The notes under the pieces are model-generated. The model had not been told where the DNA came from and did no database searches. It saw only the letters and a list, made by a program, of their open reading frames with translations. Shown here piece after piece: positions 1 through 6,707 of a DNA stretch of 19,765 nucleotides (its first letter is position 1; each line of letters begins with the position of its first letter). This DNA is from JAUWQU01 sp964605095 (GTDB lineage: Bacteria; Planctomycetota; Phycisphaerae; SM23-33): NCBI GenBank assembly GCA_964605095.1, contig CAZSBS010000063.1, positions 1 to 19,765 on the forward strand, given 5' to 3'. The position numbers and the translations under genes are program-made.

Positions 1-1998
1 GTCTGGCCACAGCGGGAGATTACCGCCGACGTCTACCTCGACAAGGCCATGGGCATGCGGTTTGGCGAGCTGATCGGCAACTATGCCGGCCGGCCTAAGG
101 AGGGCAGCATCCTCGGCGGGGGGCTTGTCTACCAGATTGACTGGAGCCACGTCCTGGCATCCAACCCCTGGGTCGGCGACGATGACACGTGCTTCGAGTA
201 CATGTACGCCACACTGCTCAGCCAAAGTGCCAGCCCAAGTTCCGCCCAGATTCGCCAGGCCTGGGTGGACAACATTCCGGCTGAGTCTGTTTATATCGCC
301 AACAGGCAGGCTCGCATGCTGATGGACCCTCCGCCGACGGGCGCAAGTCTCAGCCCGCCGGAGACAGGGTCTTTCCGCAACAACATGCATGCTGCCCGCA
401 TCGACTCGCAGATAACCACTGAGAGCCTCGGCGCCCTTGTGCCGGGCCTGCGCCAGCGGGCGGTGGACCTCTCGGGCACTTTCGCCGGCGTGTCCAACGA
501 GGGATTCAGCGTCCACGCGGCGCAGTTCTACGCGGCAATGTACGCCGCGGCCGCCATGGAGTCCGACGTGGTGACCATCATCAACGATGGCCTTGCCGTC
601 GTGCCGCCGAGTTCGCGGACGCACGAGGTCATCGACGCCGTGCTGGCATTCCGCTCGAACCAGGCGGACCGCACGGACCCCAACGCCTGGCGAGCCTGCC
701 AGACTATGCTCCACGACGACTACGGTTCAACGGCCAGTATCAAAGGTAGATTCGTCAGTTGGCCCGAGTCCACCGTCAACGTCGGCCTGACTACTATGGC
801 GTTGCTCTACGGCGGGGGCGATTTCCAGAAGACGGTGGACATCGGCGTGCTTGGCGGGTACGACGCCGACTGCAACCCCGCAACTGCCGCCGGCGTGCTT
901 GGAATGATGAAGGGCTACCAGGGGCTTGGCGCCAGCGGCGGGGGCATCCTGGCCGAACTGAAAACTATCACGGGGGACACTTCGTACACCCCGTCGGACA
1001 ACTACAACGTGCTCGGCTCGGCGACCACCGTCTCCCAGGTTGCCCAGCTTTTCCAGGCCGCGGCCGAGATGCAGATCGTCGCCGCCGGCGGATTGATCGT
1101 CGGCGAGGGCTCCGACAAGGTTTACATTCTGCCCGATGACGTTGAGCCCACGCCGATCGATAAGCCAAACCCTGGCGGCCCTGCCGGGCTGGTCGGACGG
1201 GTGCGCGCCGCCGGTGGGACGGTGAGCGTCTCGGCCAGCGTCGCGTGCTACGACCCGGCTCTGGACCGCCAGAACCTCGAGGCCATCATCGACGGCATCA
1301 CCGACGTTCGTTACAACGGCCACCGCCCGTACTATACGTATGATGGCGCCAATGCCCAGCCCACGGGGGGGGACTGGTATCAACTGACTTTCCCGCGCGA
1401 CATGACGTTCAACAAGGTCGTCTATTACGAGGGCGACGCCGTTTACACCGGCGGGCCCAACTTCAACCCGCGAGAGATCCCGTTCGCCGGCGGGTTCTTT
1501 GAGGACCTGACAGTCGAGGTCCTTCGCGATGGGCAATGGCAGGCGGTGACGGGCCTGACGTTCAGCGAGGCCCTGGATAGTTACGCCTACTACCAGACCA
1601 TCGAGATGACGTTCGACTCTATCGCGGGATCGGCCGTGCGAATACGAGGCAATGCCGGCGGCTCGTACCAATTCACCACCATCGTCGAGTTGGAGGCGGA
1701 TGGGGCGATGGGCGTCGCCGGCGACTGCAACGAAGACGGCGTCGTCGATGCCGCCGACTACATTGCTCTGAAGAGCCACATGGGCCTGGGGTCCGCGGCC
1801 ACGTGGGCTGACGGCGACTTCAACTTCGATGGCGACGTGGACTACAGCGACTTGCAGTTGTTGACGGCGAACTTCGGCTGGACGAGCGCGGACTTGCCGG
1901 TTTCCACCCCCGAGCCTGCGAGCTCGCTGTTTCTGCTGGGCGGCGCGGCCGCTCTGGCTGGGCGGCGCCGGGGGCGCCGGCGCGAAAGGCTCGAATAG
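1..1998 (+). CDS. Exported ADP-ribosylglycohydrolase-family protein with discoidin-like, dockerin and PEP-CTERM regions (5' truncated)
   Basis: The reading frame is open from base 1, so the true start and signal peptide lie outside the window; the ATG at 49 is internal. Counting from that Met, the first ~360 residues match the ADP-ribosylglycohydrolase fold: an acidic GDDDT motif at 43-47 and GGYDADCN at 269-276 sit where the family binds its paired metal ions. A beta-rich discoidin-like region follows (~385-550), then a dockerin type I pair (GDCNEDGVVDAADY near 558 and DGDFNFDGDVDYSD near 588), and a C-terminal PEP-CTERM signal (STPEP at 619, a hydrophobic helix, then an Arg-rich tail). The family hydrolyses ADP-ribose linkages, but the substrate here is unknown. 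PEP-CTERM proteins are normally exported and processed by an exosortase, so I infer a surface location. A discoidin-like region suggests glycan binding. The domain calls are solid; the enzymatic activity is inferred. Confidence 0.87.
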   Translation, partial: VWPQREITADVYLDKAMGMRFGELIGNYAGRPKEGSILGGGLVYQIDWSHVLASNPWVGDDDTCFEYMYATLLSQSASPSSAQIRQAWVDNIPAESVYIANRQARMLMDPPPTGASLSPPETGSFRNNMHAARIDSQITTESLGALVPGLRQRAVDLSGTFAGVSNEGFSVHAAQFYAAMYAAAAMESDVVTIINDGLAVVPPSSRTHEVIDAVLAFRSNQADRTDPNAWRACQTMLHDDYGSTASIKGRFVSWPESTVNVGLTTMALLYGGGDFQKTVDIGVLGGYDADCNPATAAGVLGMMKGYQGLGASGGGILAELKTITGDTSYTPSDNYNVLGSATTVSQVAQLFQAAAEMQIVAAGGLIVGEGSDKVYILPDDVEPTPIDKPNPGGPAGLVGRVRAAGGTVSVSASVACYDPALDRQNLEAIIDGITDVRYNGHRPYYTYDGANAQPTGGDWYQLTFPRDMTFNKVVYYEGDAVYTGGPNFNPREIPFAGGFFEDLTVEVLRDGQWQAVTGLTFSEALDSYAYYQTIEMTFDSIAGSAVRIRGNAGGSYQFTTIVELEADGAMGVAGDCNEDGVVDAADYIALKSHMGLGSAATWADGDFNFDGDVDYSDLQLLTANFGWTSADLPVSTPEPASSLFLLGGAAALAGRRRGRRRERLE

Positions 1999-2030
1999 GC
2001 CCCGCGCGCTTTGCGGTTGACGCGGGGGCC
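1998..2030 (+). terminator. GC-rich stem-loop after the PEP-CTERM gene
   Basis: GGCCCCGCG (1998-2006) pairs with CGCGGGGGCC (2021-2030) with one bulged G and a 14-base loop. It begins on the last base of the TAG stop codon. No T-run follows, so it is a stem-loop in a terminator position rather than a classical intrinsic terminator. Confidence 0.4.
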
Positions 2031-2093
2031 GCGGTGTGCTTGGCTTAGGGGACTGGGCGCCGCGTGGGGCGCCGGCGGCAAAGGAGCTTGCTG

Positions 2094-3149
2094 ATGGCTG
2101 GCGGCGGTAAAGACGGCTACGAGCTTTTCGTGCCGGGGCGGTTGTGCCTCTTCGGCGAGCACAGCGACTGGGCGGCCCAGTACGGGCTGCACCCGGGCTA
2201 CTGCCTGGTCATCGGCACCGACCAGGGCCTGACGGCCACGGTGCGGCCGGCCGAGAAGTTTTCCGTCGAAACCGACCTGCCCGACGCCGCCGGCAGGCCC
2301 AGCGGACGCCGCCGACAGATGAGCTGCGACTGGTCCCCGGACACGCTGATGGCCGCCGCCCAGGACGAGCAGGAGTTCTTCCGCTACTGCGCGGGCGTCG
2401 CCCACGGGATGTTCTATCATTCGGGCGTCACCGGCGGGATCGACCTTCGCATCGAATCGTTCGATCTGCCGCTTCGCAAGGGCGTTTCGAGCAGTGCGGC
2501 CGTGTGCATCCTCATGGCCAAGGCCTTCGACGCCGTGTATGAGCTTGGCATGTTCCCCCACGAGTTGATGGAGGTTGCCTACCGCGGCGAGCGCCTGACG
2601 GGCAGCCAGTGCGGGCGGATGGACCAGGCGTGCATCTACGGCAAGACTCCCGTTCTGCTGACGTTTCAGAAGTCCGCCGACGTTCGCGTCGAGCCGCTTT
2701 TCCCCGGACGCCGGATCGAGATGTTCTTCGTGGACCTTGGCGGGCGGAAGGACACGGTGCGGATACTTTCCGACCTCCATTCGGCGTACCTGCGCGACCT
2801 TGACGTTCAGCGCGGCCTGGGCTCGGAGAACGAGCGGATCGTCCGCCAGGCCTACCGCGCGCTGAACTCCGGCGACGGCGCCTGGCTTGGCGAGCTTATG
2901 AGCCAGGCGCAGTCGAGCTTCGACCGTCTGGTAGCCCCCGCCAGCCGGGCCCAGCTTGCCAGCCCGCTGCTGCACGAGCTGCTGGCGTTCGAGCCGATCC
3001 GCGAGCACATCTTCGGCGGCAAGGGCGTAGGCAGCCAGGGCGACGGCACGGCCCAGTTCGTCGCGCGAAGCCCAGCCGACCGCGATGCAGCCATCGCCAA
3101 GATCTCCGGCGCCATGCCCGACATGCGGTGCTTCCCGCTGACAATCTAG
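2094..3149 (+). CDS. GHMP-family sugar kinase
   Basis: A 351-residue kinase of the galactokinase/homoserine/mevalonate/phosphomevalonate superfamily, which phosphorylates a small sugar or alcohol with ATP. I chose the ATG at 2094 over the in-frame GTG at 2064 because AAGGAG (2081-2086) lies 7 bases before it. The three family motifs are visible: PGRLCLFGEHSDW (14-26), KGVSSSAAV (129-137, the phosphate-binding loop) and GGKGVGSQGDGTAQF (308-322). GRMDQA (175-180) carries the Asp expected to act as catalytic base. The first motif resembles galactokinase, but the length and the glycine-rich third motif do not fix the substrate. The neighbouring sugar-nucleotide epimerases suggest it feeds a sugar 1-phosphate into nucleotide-sugar synthesis. 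The family assignment is firm, the substrate is not. Confidence 0.85.
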   Translation: MAGGGKDGYELFVPGRLCLFGEHSDWAAQYGLHPGYCLVIGTDQGLTATVRPAEKFSVETDLPDAAGRPSGRRRQMSCDWSPDTLMAAAQDEQEFFRYCAGVAHGMFYHSGVTGGIDLRIESFDLPLRKGVSSSAAVCILMAKAFDAVYELGMFPHELMEVAYRGERLTGSQCGRMDQACIYGKTPVLLTFQKSADVRVEPLFPGRRIEMFFVDLGGRKDTVRILSDLHSAYLRDLDVQRGLGSENERIVRQAYRALNSGDGAWLGELMSQAQSSFDRLVAPASRAQLASPLLHELLAFEPIREHIFGGKGVGSQGDGTAQFVARSPADRDAAIAKISGAMPDMRCFPLTI

Positions 3150-3225
3150 GCATCCAGGGCGCCGCGGCAAGACGGAAGAGTAAGGTCATAGGTGCCGGAT
3201 TGTGAAGCATGCCAACTAAACTCCC

Positions 3226-3241
3226 CGGCGTCCAAACGCCG
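3226..3241 (+). other. Short hairpin in the leader of the membrane-protein gene
   Basis: CGGCGT, loop CCAA, ACGCCG: a perfect 6-bp stem ending 11 bases before the ATG at 3253. It occupies the place where a Shine-Dalgarno sequence would be, and no good SD is visible there. It could be a weak attenuator or a structured leader; the function is not known. Confidence 0.35.
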
Positions 3242-3252
3242 ATTCTCCTGTA

Positions 3253-4836
3253 ATGGCGATTCCCACAGGGACCACATCCAGGCAGATAGACTGGCTGGCA
3301 CGCTGGGCGCTGACCGGCATGATGATACTCGGCATGATGGCCTGGTGGTGGCCGGGATATCGAAGCTGGGGCTCCGCGGTGGCGGCCATGACGCTGGTTC
3401 TGGGGCTTTGGCTGGCCGCTCGCATCGTTGCGGGCGACCGCGGCGTGCCGGGCCATCCCGTCCACCTCGTCGTGCTTGTCCCGGCGGGGATCATGGTCCT
3501 GCACCTCGCCCGTGACATCCTGGCCGCCAGGTCGGCCCTGCCGGGCAACCTCGAGGGCGCCCTGGACATCTCCCAGATCTACTGGCTGGGCCTGCTGTCG
3601 CTGGGCGTGCTGCTCACGCAGAGCCTGCTGCCTCGTGCCGCCAGCCATACCGTCGTGCTCGGCGTGGCTGGGACGGCGATGATGCTTGGTCCGGCCGCGG
3701 CAATCCTGGCCGGGGCGACCGCGCCCGTCCGCACCGCACTGGCCCTGCTGGGTTTTGCCGGCGTCGGCGTCTGGCTGACGATGCTCTGGGGCCTGGGCGC
3801 CCGCCGCGAAGGGAGCGGCCCCACAGGCGCACCCGCGCCGCACCGCTTGCCTGGTGTCGCGTGCGTGCTCGTGGCGGCAGCGGCGGCAGCGGGGCTTGTG
3901 GTCGCCGCTCCGCTCCAGGCGCTGCTTGTCGCGGGCATCGTGGCTGCGACGTTGCTGGCGGCCGGACTCGTGTTCCCCGCGCGGCGTGTGGTGCTTCTGC
4001 TGGCCGGCGGGGTTCTGGCGGTGGGAGTGGCCGGCGCCCTCTCGCTGGTTCATTGGGTAAGGCAGGCACTTGTCGAGTTGCTCAGCCAGGCCGCACAGGC
4101 AACCCCGCTTGGCCTGGGCGAGGGGGCCCTTAGGCAGCCATCCGCCGCCGACGGCGGGCTGGCAATGCTGGTGGGCATGGCCGGCTGGGTGGGCGCGGCG
4201 TGGTTCATCGGCGGGCTTGGCCTTTGCGTGATCTGGATGCTCTTTCACGCCCGCCGCGGACATTGGGGAGACCAGGGCCGCGCTATCGTGTGGTCCGCCT
4301 CAGCAGGCTGCGCCGCGGCGGCGCTGATCGCCCCCGGCGGGCTGTTCGTGCCCGCCACGGCGCTGGCGGCGGCGTTCATCTTCGGGCTGATGCCGGCAAT
4401 GCTGGGCAGGCCCCCAAGGCCCCGCCCGGGATTGATCCTGCTTGCAGCCATCGCGGCAATGATGGCTATGCTCGGCCTGGCGCCGCATACGGGGCTCTTC
4501 ACGTGGTCGCTGGGGCATTTCGGCAAGAGCGACACCATCCTCCACGTCGCCATGGGATTCTTGGCCGGGATGCTGCTGGCCTGGCAGATGGGCACGCGAC
4601 GGATATGGCTTGGCCTGGCGGGCATAGCACTTGCCGCCCTGCTCGGCGGGCCGGCGGAAGTGATGCAATACCTGGCCTCCGACCGCTCGGCCGAGCTGCG
4701 GGACTGGCTGCACCATGCCGTGGGTTCGGCGGCCGCGGTCGGGCCGTACCTGCTGTGCATGCTGGCACGCGGCAGCGAATCACTCGACGCCCGCCCGGCT
4801 GGGACAGATCTGGCCCACCAGGCGTACCTTAGGTAA
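3253..4836 (+). CDS. Polytopic membrane protein, O-antigen-ligase-like body with a C-terminal VanZ-like domain
   Basis: A 527-residue very hydrophobic protein with roughly a dozen predicted membrane segments from residue ~17 to the C-terminus. Residues ~413-505 look like a VanZ domain: K425, D427 and H431 in GKSDTILH, then E469 and Q472 in PAEVMQYL, then RDWLHHAVGSA (D484), matching the family pattern of charged residues near helix ends. The preceding part, with a long polar stretch before the motif-poor helices at ~295-395, resembles the O-antigen ligase/polymerase (Wzy/WaaL) class, but those proteins are poorly conserved and I cannot prove it. It lies between a sugar kinase and a nucleotide-sugar epimerase, so polymerisation or ligation of a surface glycan is the natural inference. 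The start is uncertain because no clear SD precedes it. Confidence 0.68.
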   Translation: MAIPTGTTSRQIDWLARWALTGMMILGMMAWWWPGYRSWGSAVAAMTLVLGLWLAARIVAGDRGVPGHPVHLVVLVPAGIMVLHLARDILAARSALPGNLEGALDISQIYWLGLLSLGVLLTQSLLPRAASHTVVLGVAGTAMMLGPAAAILAGATAPVRTALALLGFAGVGVWLTMLWGLGARREGSGPTGAPAPHRLPGVACVLVAAAAAAGLVVAAPLQALLVAGIVAATLLAAGLVFPARRVVLLLAGGVLAVGVAGALSLVHWVRQALVELLSQAAQATPLGLGEGALRQPSAADGGLAMLVGMAGWVGAAWFIGGLGLCVIWMLFHARRGHWGDQGRAIVWSASAGCAAAALIAPGGLFVPATALAAAFIFGLMPAMLGRPPRPRPGLILLAAIAAMMAMLGLAPHTGLFTWSLGHFGKSDTILHVAMGFLAGMLLAWQMGTRRIWLGLAGIALAALLGGPAEVMQYLASDRSAELRDWLHHAVGSAAAVGPYLLCMLARGSESLDARPAGTDLAHQAYLR

Positions 4837-4865
4837 CATGACTCCAACGAAAGGCGAAAGCGACA

Positions 4866-5810
4866 ATGGCAAAATATCTGGTCACCGGCGGGGCGGGGTT
4901 TATCGGGTCCAACCTGGCTCGGTACATCCTCGACCGCGGGCATGACGTGGCCGTGCTGGACAACTTCGCCACGGGCAAGCGCGAGAACCTCGCCGAGATC
5001 GCGGGGCGGATAACGCTCGTCGAGGGCGACATCCGCGACGCCGACACGGTTGCCTCCGCGATGGACGGCTGCTGCGCCGTCTTCCACGAGGCGGCTCTGG
5101 GCTCGGTGCCGCGGAGCGTCGAAGACCCCGTCACCAGCCACGATGTCAACGTCAACGGAACGATCAGAATCCTCGAAGGCGCCAGGGCCGCGGGAATCCG
5201 ACGCGTTGTGTTCGCCGCGTCCAGCAGCGCATACGGCAACCGCGAGGAATCCCCCAAGCACGAGGCGATGGCCCCGCTGCCCATAAGCCCCTACGCCGCC
5301 AGCAAGGTCGCCTGCGAGGCGTACATGCAAGGCTACGCCGCGAGTTACGGCCTCGAGACGTTCTGCCTGCGGTACTTCAATGTCTTCGGGCCGCGCCAGG
5401 ATCCCTTCGGCGCATACGCGGCCGTAATACCGGCGTTCGTCAGCCGGCTGCTAAAGGGCCAGCCGCCCGTCGTCTACGGCGACGGCGAGCAGAGCCGCGA
5501 CTTCTGCTATATAGACAACGTCTGCCACGCCAACTGGCTGGCCGCCAACGCTCCGGCCGAGGTCTGTACCGGCAGACCCGTCAACATAGCCTGCAACCAG
5601 CGAACGAGCCTCAACCAGATACTCAAGCAGCTTGGCGAATTGCTGAGCGTGAATCTCAAGGCGACCTACGAACCCGAGCGCGCCGGCGACGTGAAGCACT
5701 CGCTCGCCGACATCAGCCTGGCCAGGCAGCGCCTCGGCTACGAGCCGCAGGTCTACTTCGAGGACGGCCTGGCAAGGTCAATCGACTGGTACCGGGCAAA
5801 CCTTGCCTGA
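4866..5810 (+). CDS. NAD-dependent UDP-sugar 4-epimerase (WbpP/GalE-like extended SDR)
   Basis: A 314-residue extended short-chain dehydrogenase/reductase. It begins with the NAD-binding GGAGFIG (8-14), followed by an acidic residue at the end of the second strand (LDNF, 31-34). The catalytic triad is visible as the Ser cluster AASSSAYG (117-124) and YAASK (Tyr143, Lys147). ALGSVPRSVEDP (77-88) is characteristic of the WbpP/TviC-type UDP-GlcNAc 4-epimerases, and RYFNVFGPRQ and the DGEQSRDF stretch are usual for sugar-nucleotide epimerases. These enzymes invert C4 of UDP-glucose or UDP-GlcNAc in the cytoplasm to supply galactose-type residues. It starts 29 bases after the VanZ-like gene and has a purine-rich AAAGGCGAAAG upstream, so the two are probably cotranscribed. 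Whether it prefers acetylated or plain sugars cannot be read from sequence alone. Confidence 0.88.
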   Translation: MAKYLVTGGAGFIGSNLARYILDRGHDVAVLDNFATGKRENLAEIAGRITLVEGDIRDADTVASAMDGCCAVFHEAALGSVPRSVEDPVTSHDVNVNGTIRILEGARAAGIRRVVFAASSSAYGNREESPKHEAMAPLPISPYAASKVACEAYMQGYAASYGLETFCLRYFNVFGPRQDPFGAYAAVIPAFVSRLLKGQPPVVYGDGEQSRDFCYIDNVCHANWLAANAPAEVCTGRPVNIACNQRTSLNQILKQLGELLSVNLKATYEPERAGDVKHSLADISLARQRLGYEPQVYFEDGLARSIDWYRANLA

Positions 5811-5887
5811 TGGAAAGATTCTTCCTTTTCTTTTGGCTGGGGCCGACCCGGCCGACCAAGGAAGGCGACAGAGACAGGAAAATAGTT

Positions 5888-5904
5888 TGGTGTCCTCGGA
5901 TTTC
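5888..5904 (+). repeat. REP-like motif TGGTGTCCTCGGATTTC
   Basis: This 17-mer recurs with three mismatches in inverted orientation at 6272-6288 and, less well, in direct orientation at 6223-6239. The copies lie on the 5' side of a decayed REP-associated transposase, so I read them as recognition or REP-like elements of that family. Association with the transposase is inferred from position. Confidence 0.5.
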
Positions 5905-5989
5905 ACGATAGAATGGGCTGCAACTTCGGGCCGCAGGCGAAGCCGCCGGCCGGGGCCGCCTGTCCGACGAACCCATCAGGAGCCGCCTC

Positions 5990-6130
5990 ATGCTCGCCGC
6001 CAACGCTCTCTTGGACCTGCTCTACCGGATCATGCCGCCGCAGTATTGGTACTACCTTATCCTGGGCCTTGCCATCGTCGCGGCGGCCGGGGGAGTCTGG
6101 GTCTGGCTGAAAAAAGGCCGCGACGACTGA
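5990..6130 (+). CDS. Small single-pass membrane protein, 46 residues
   Basis: A short frame with its own good ribosome site: AGGAG (5978-5982) 7 bases before the ATG. The product has a polar/aromatic N-terminus (MLAANALLDLLYRIMPPQ), one strong membrane helix from about residue 19 to 40 (WYYLILGLAIVAAAGGVWVW) and a short basic-then-acidic tail KKGRDD. The positive-inside rule would place the C-terminus in the cytoplasm. I recognise no family. It stands alone between the epimerase and the transposase relic, 179 bases after the epimerase stop. The SD spacing, clean helix and compact tail argue that it is real, but conservation is untested. Confidence 0.6.
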   Translation: MLAANALLDLLYRIMPPQYWYYLILGLAIVAAAGGVWVWLKKGRDD

Positions 6131-6221
6131 CACGCCACGCCGCGAGCAAGAGGAATGCCCGCCCGACGTCCGCTACGATGGCCGCCGTTGCCGTAATTTA
6201 AAGCCTGCCTGCCGGCTCGGG

Positions 6222-6289
6222 ATGGTGTCTCCCGATGTACATCGGGGAAGCCTTGAGCCTGAAGCCTGACCGAAATCTGGCGACACCAT
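6222..6289. repeat. REP-like palindromic element with terminal inverted repeats
   Basis: ATGGTGTC (6222-6229) and GACACCAT (6282-6289) are perfect inverted repeats bounding 68 bases. The extended arms still match at 14 of 17 positions. Just inside the left arm is a perfect 16-base palindrome, CCCGATGTACATCGGG (6231-6246), then three AGCCT repeats (6249-6267). It ends about 20 bases before the transposase relic, the usual position of a REP/BIME-type element or an IS200-like end. Confidence 0.55.
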
Positions 6290-6310
6290 ACATATTTAAT
6301 TCTCTTGCCA

Positions 6311-6445
6311 AGCGGCGGCAGCAGACTTTTCCTGAGACGATTCCGCGACGATGACTACCGCGCCTACCTCGATCTGCTCGGCGAGTGGTGCGGCAGGCAC
6401 GAGGTCAGCATCTGGGCCTATTGCCTGATGCCCAACTTGCGATGA
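6311..6445 (+). pseudogene. Decayed REP-associated tyrosine transposase (Y1, IS200-like) fragment
   Basis: The frame from 6347 reads DDDYRAYLDLLGEWCGRH then EVSIWAYCLMPN, followed by LR and a stop at 6443-6445. This is the segment of Y1/REP-associated transposases just before the HUH (His-x-His) motif, normally reading YCLMPNHVHL. Here the sequence breaks exactly at that point, so the catalytic histidines and the nucleophilic tyrosine are gone. Upstream, the other frame still spells RRQQTF (6314-6331), the usual lead-in to this segment, so a frameshift has also occurred. The N-terminus is missing. It is a nonfunctional relic of about 45 codons; the family call rests on the well-preserved YRAYLDLL and YCLMPN motifs. 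Confidence 0.75.
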
Positions 6446-6707
6446 GGTGCCATGCCGATCTCCGCCCGGCCCCGGCCGGGCAAGACAGTACATCCGCGGC
6501 GGGCACGAATCTGCCCGGCGATGCTTGTCTTCGTGCCGGAGGCGCCCACGCCGGCCGGGCCGCGAGGGAAACGCCTTGTCGCCGCTGCCAGGCCCGCCGA
6601 TAATGTCGGTCAGGCCGGACGCCGGCGAAACATAAGCGAGAACCGCCGCTGCGCCAAGCAGGCAGCCGGCAATTACAACACCGCAACGGCCGCAAGGGAA
6701 TGACGTT
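6446..6707. other. Non-coding stretch between the transposase relic and wecB
   Basis: I see no supportable gene here. GGCACGAA (6502-6509) and TTCGTGCC (6530-6537) form a perfect 8-bp inverted repeat around a 20-base spacer and could be another REP-like hairpin. On the minus strand a hydrophobic stretch is readable but it lacks a start codon outside wecB. The last bases, AAGGGAATGACGTT, provide the wecB ribosome site. Confidence 0.45.

Noticed and set aside
727..1779. Minus-strand open frame of 350 codons opposite the PEP-CTERM gene
   Set aside because: The plus strand encodes recognised ADP-ribosylglycohydrolase, dockerin and PEP-CTERM motifs; the antisense product has none.
5841..5853. GGCCG-ACC-CGGCC stem after the epimerase as a terminator
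   Set aside because: Only five base pairs and the T-rich stretch precedes the stem rather than follows it.
6446..6707. Hydrophobic minus-strand stretch (CGVVIAGCLLGAAAVLAYV) that could be a signal or membrane helix
   Set aside because: No start codon in this frame outside wecB and the following sequence is low-complexity; probably chance or an old remnant.
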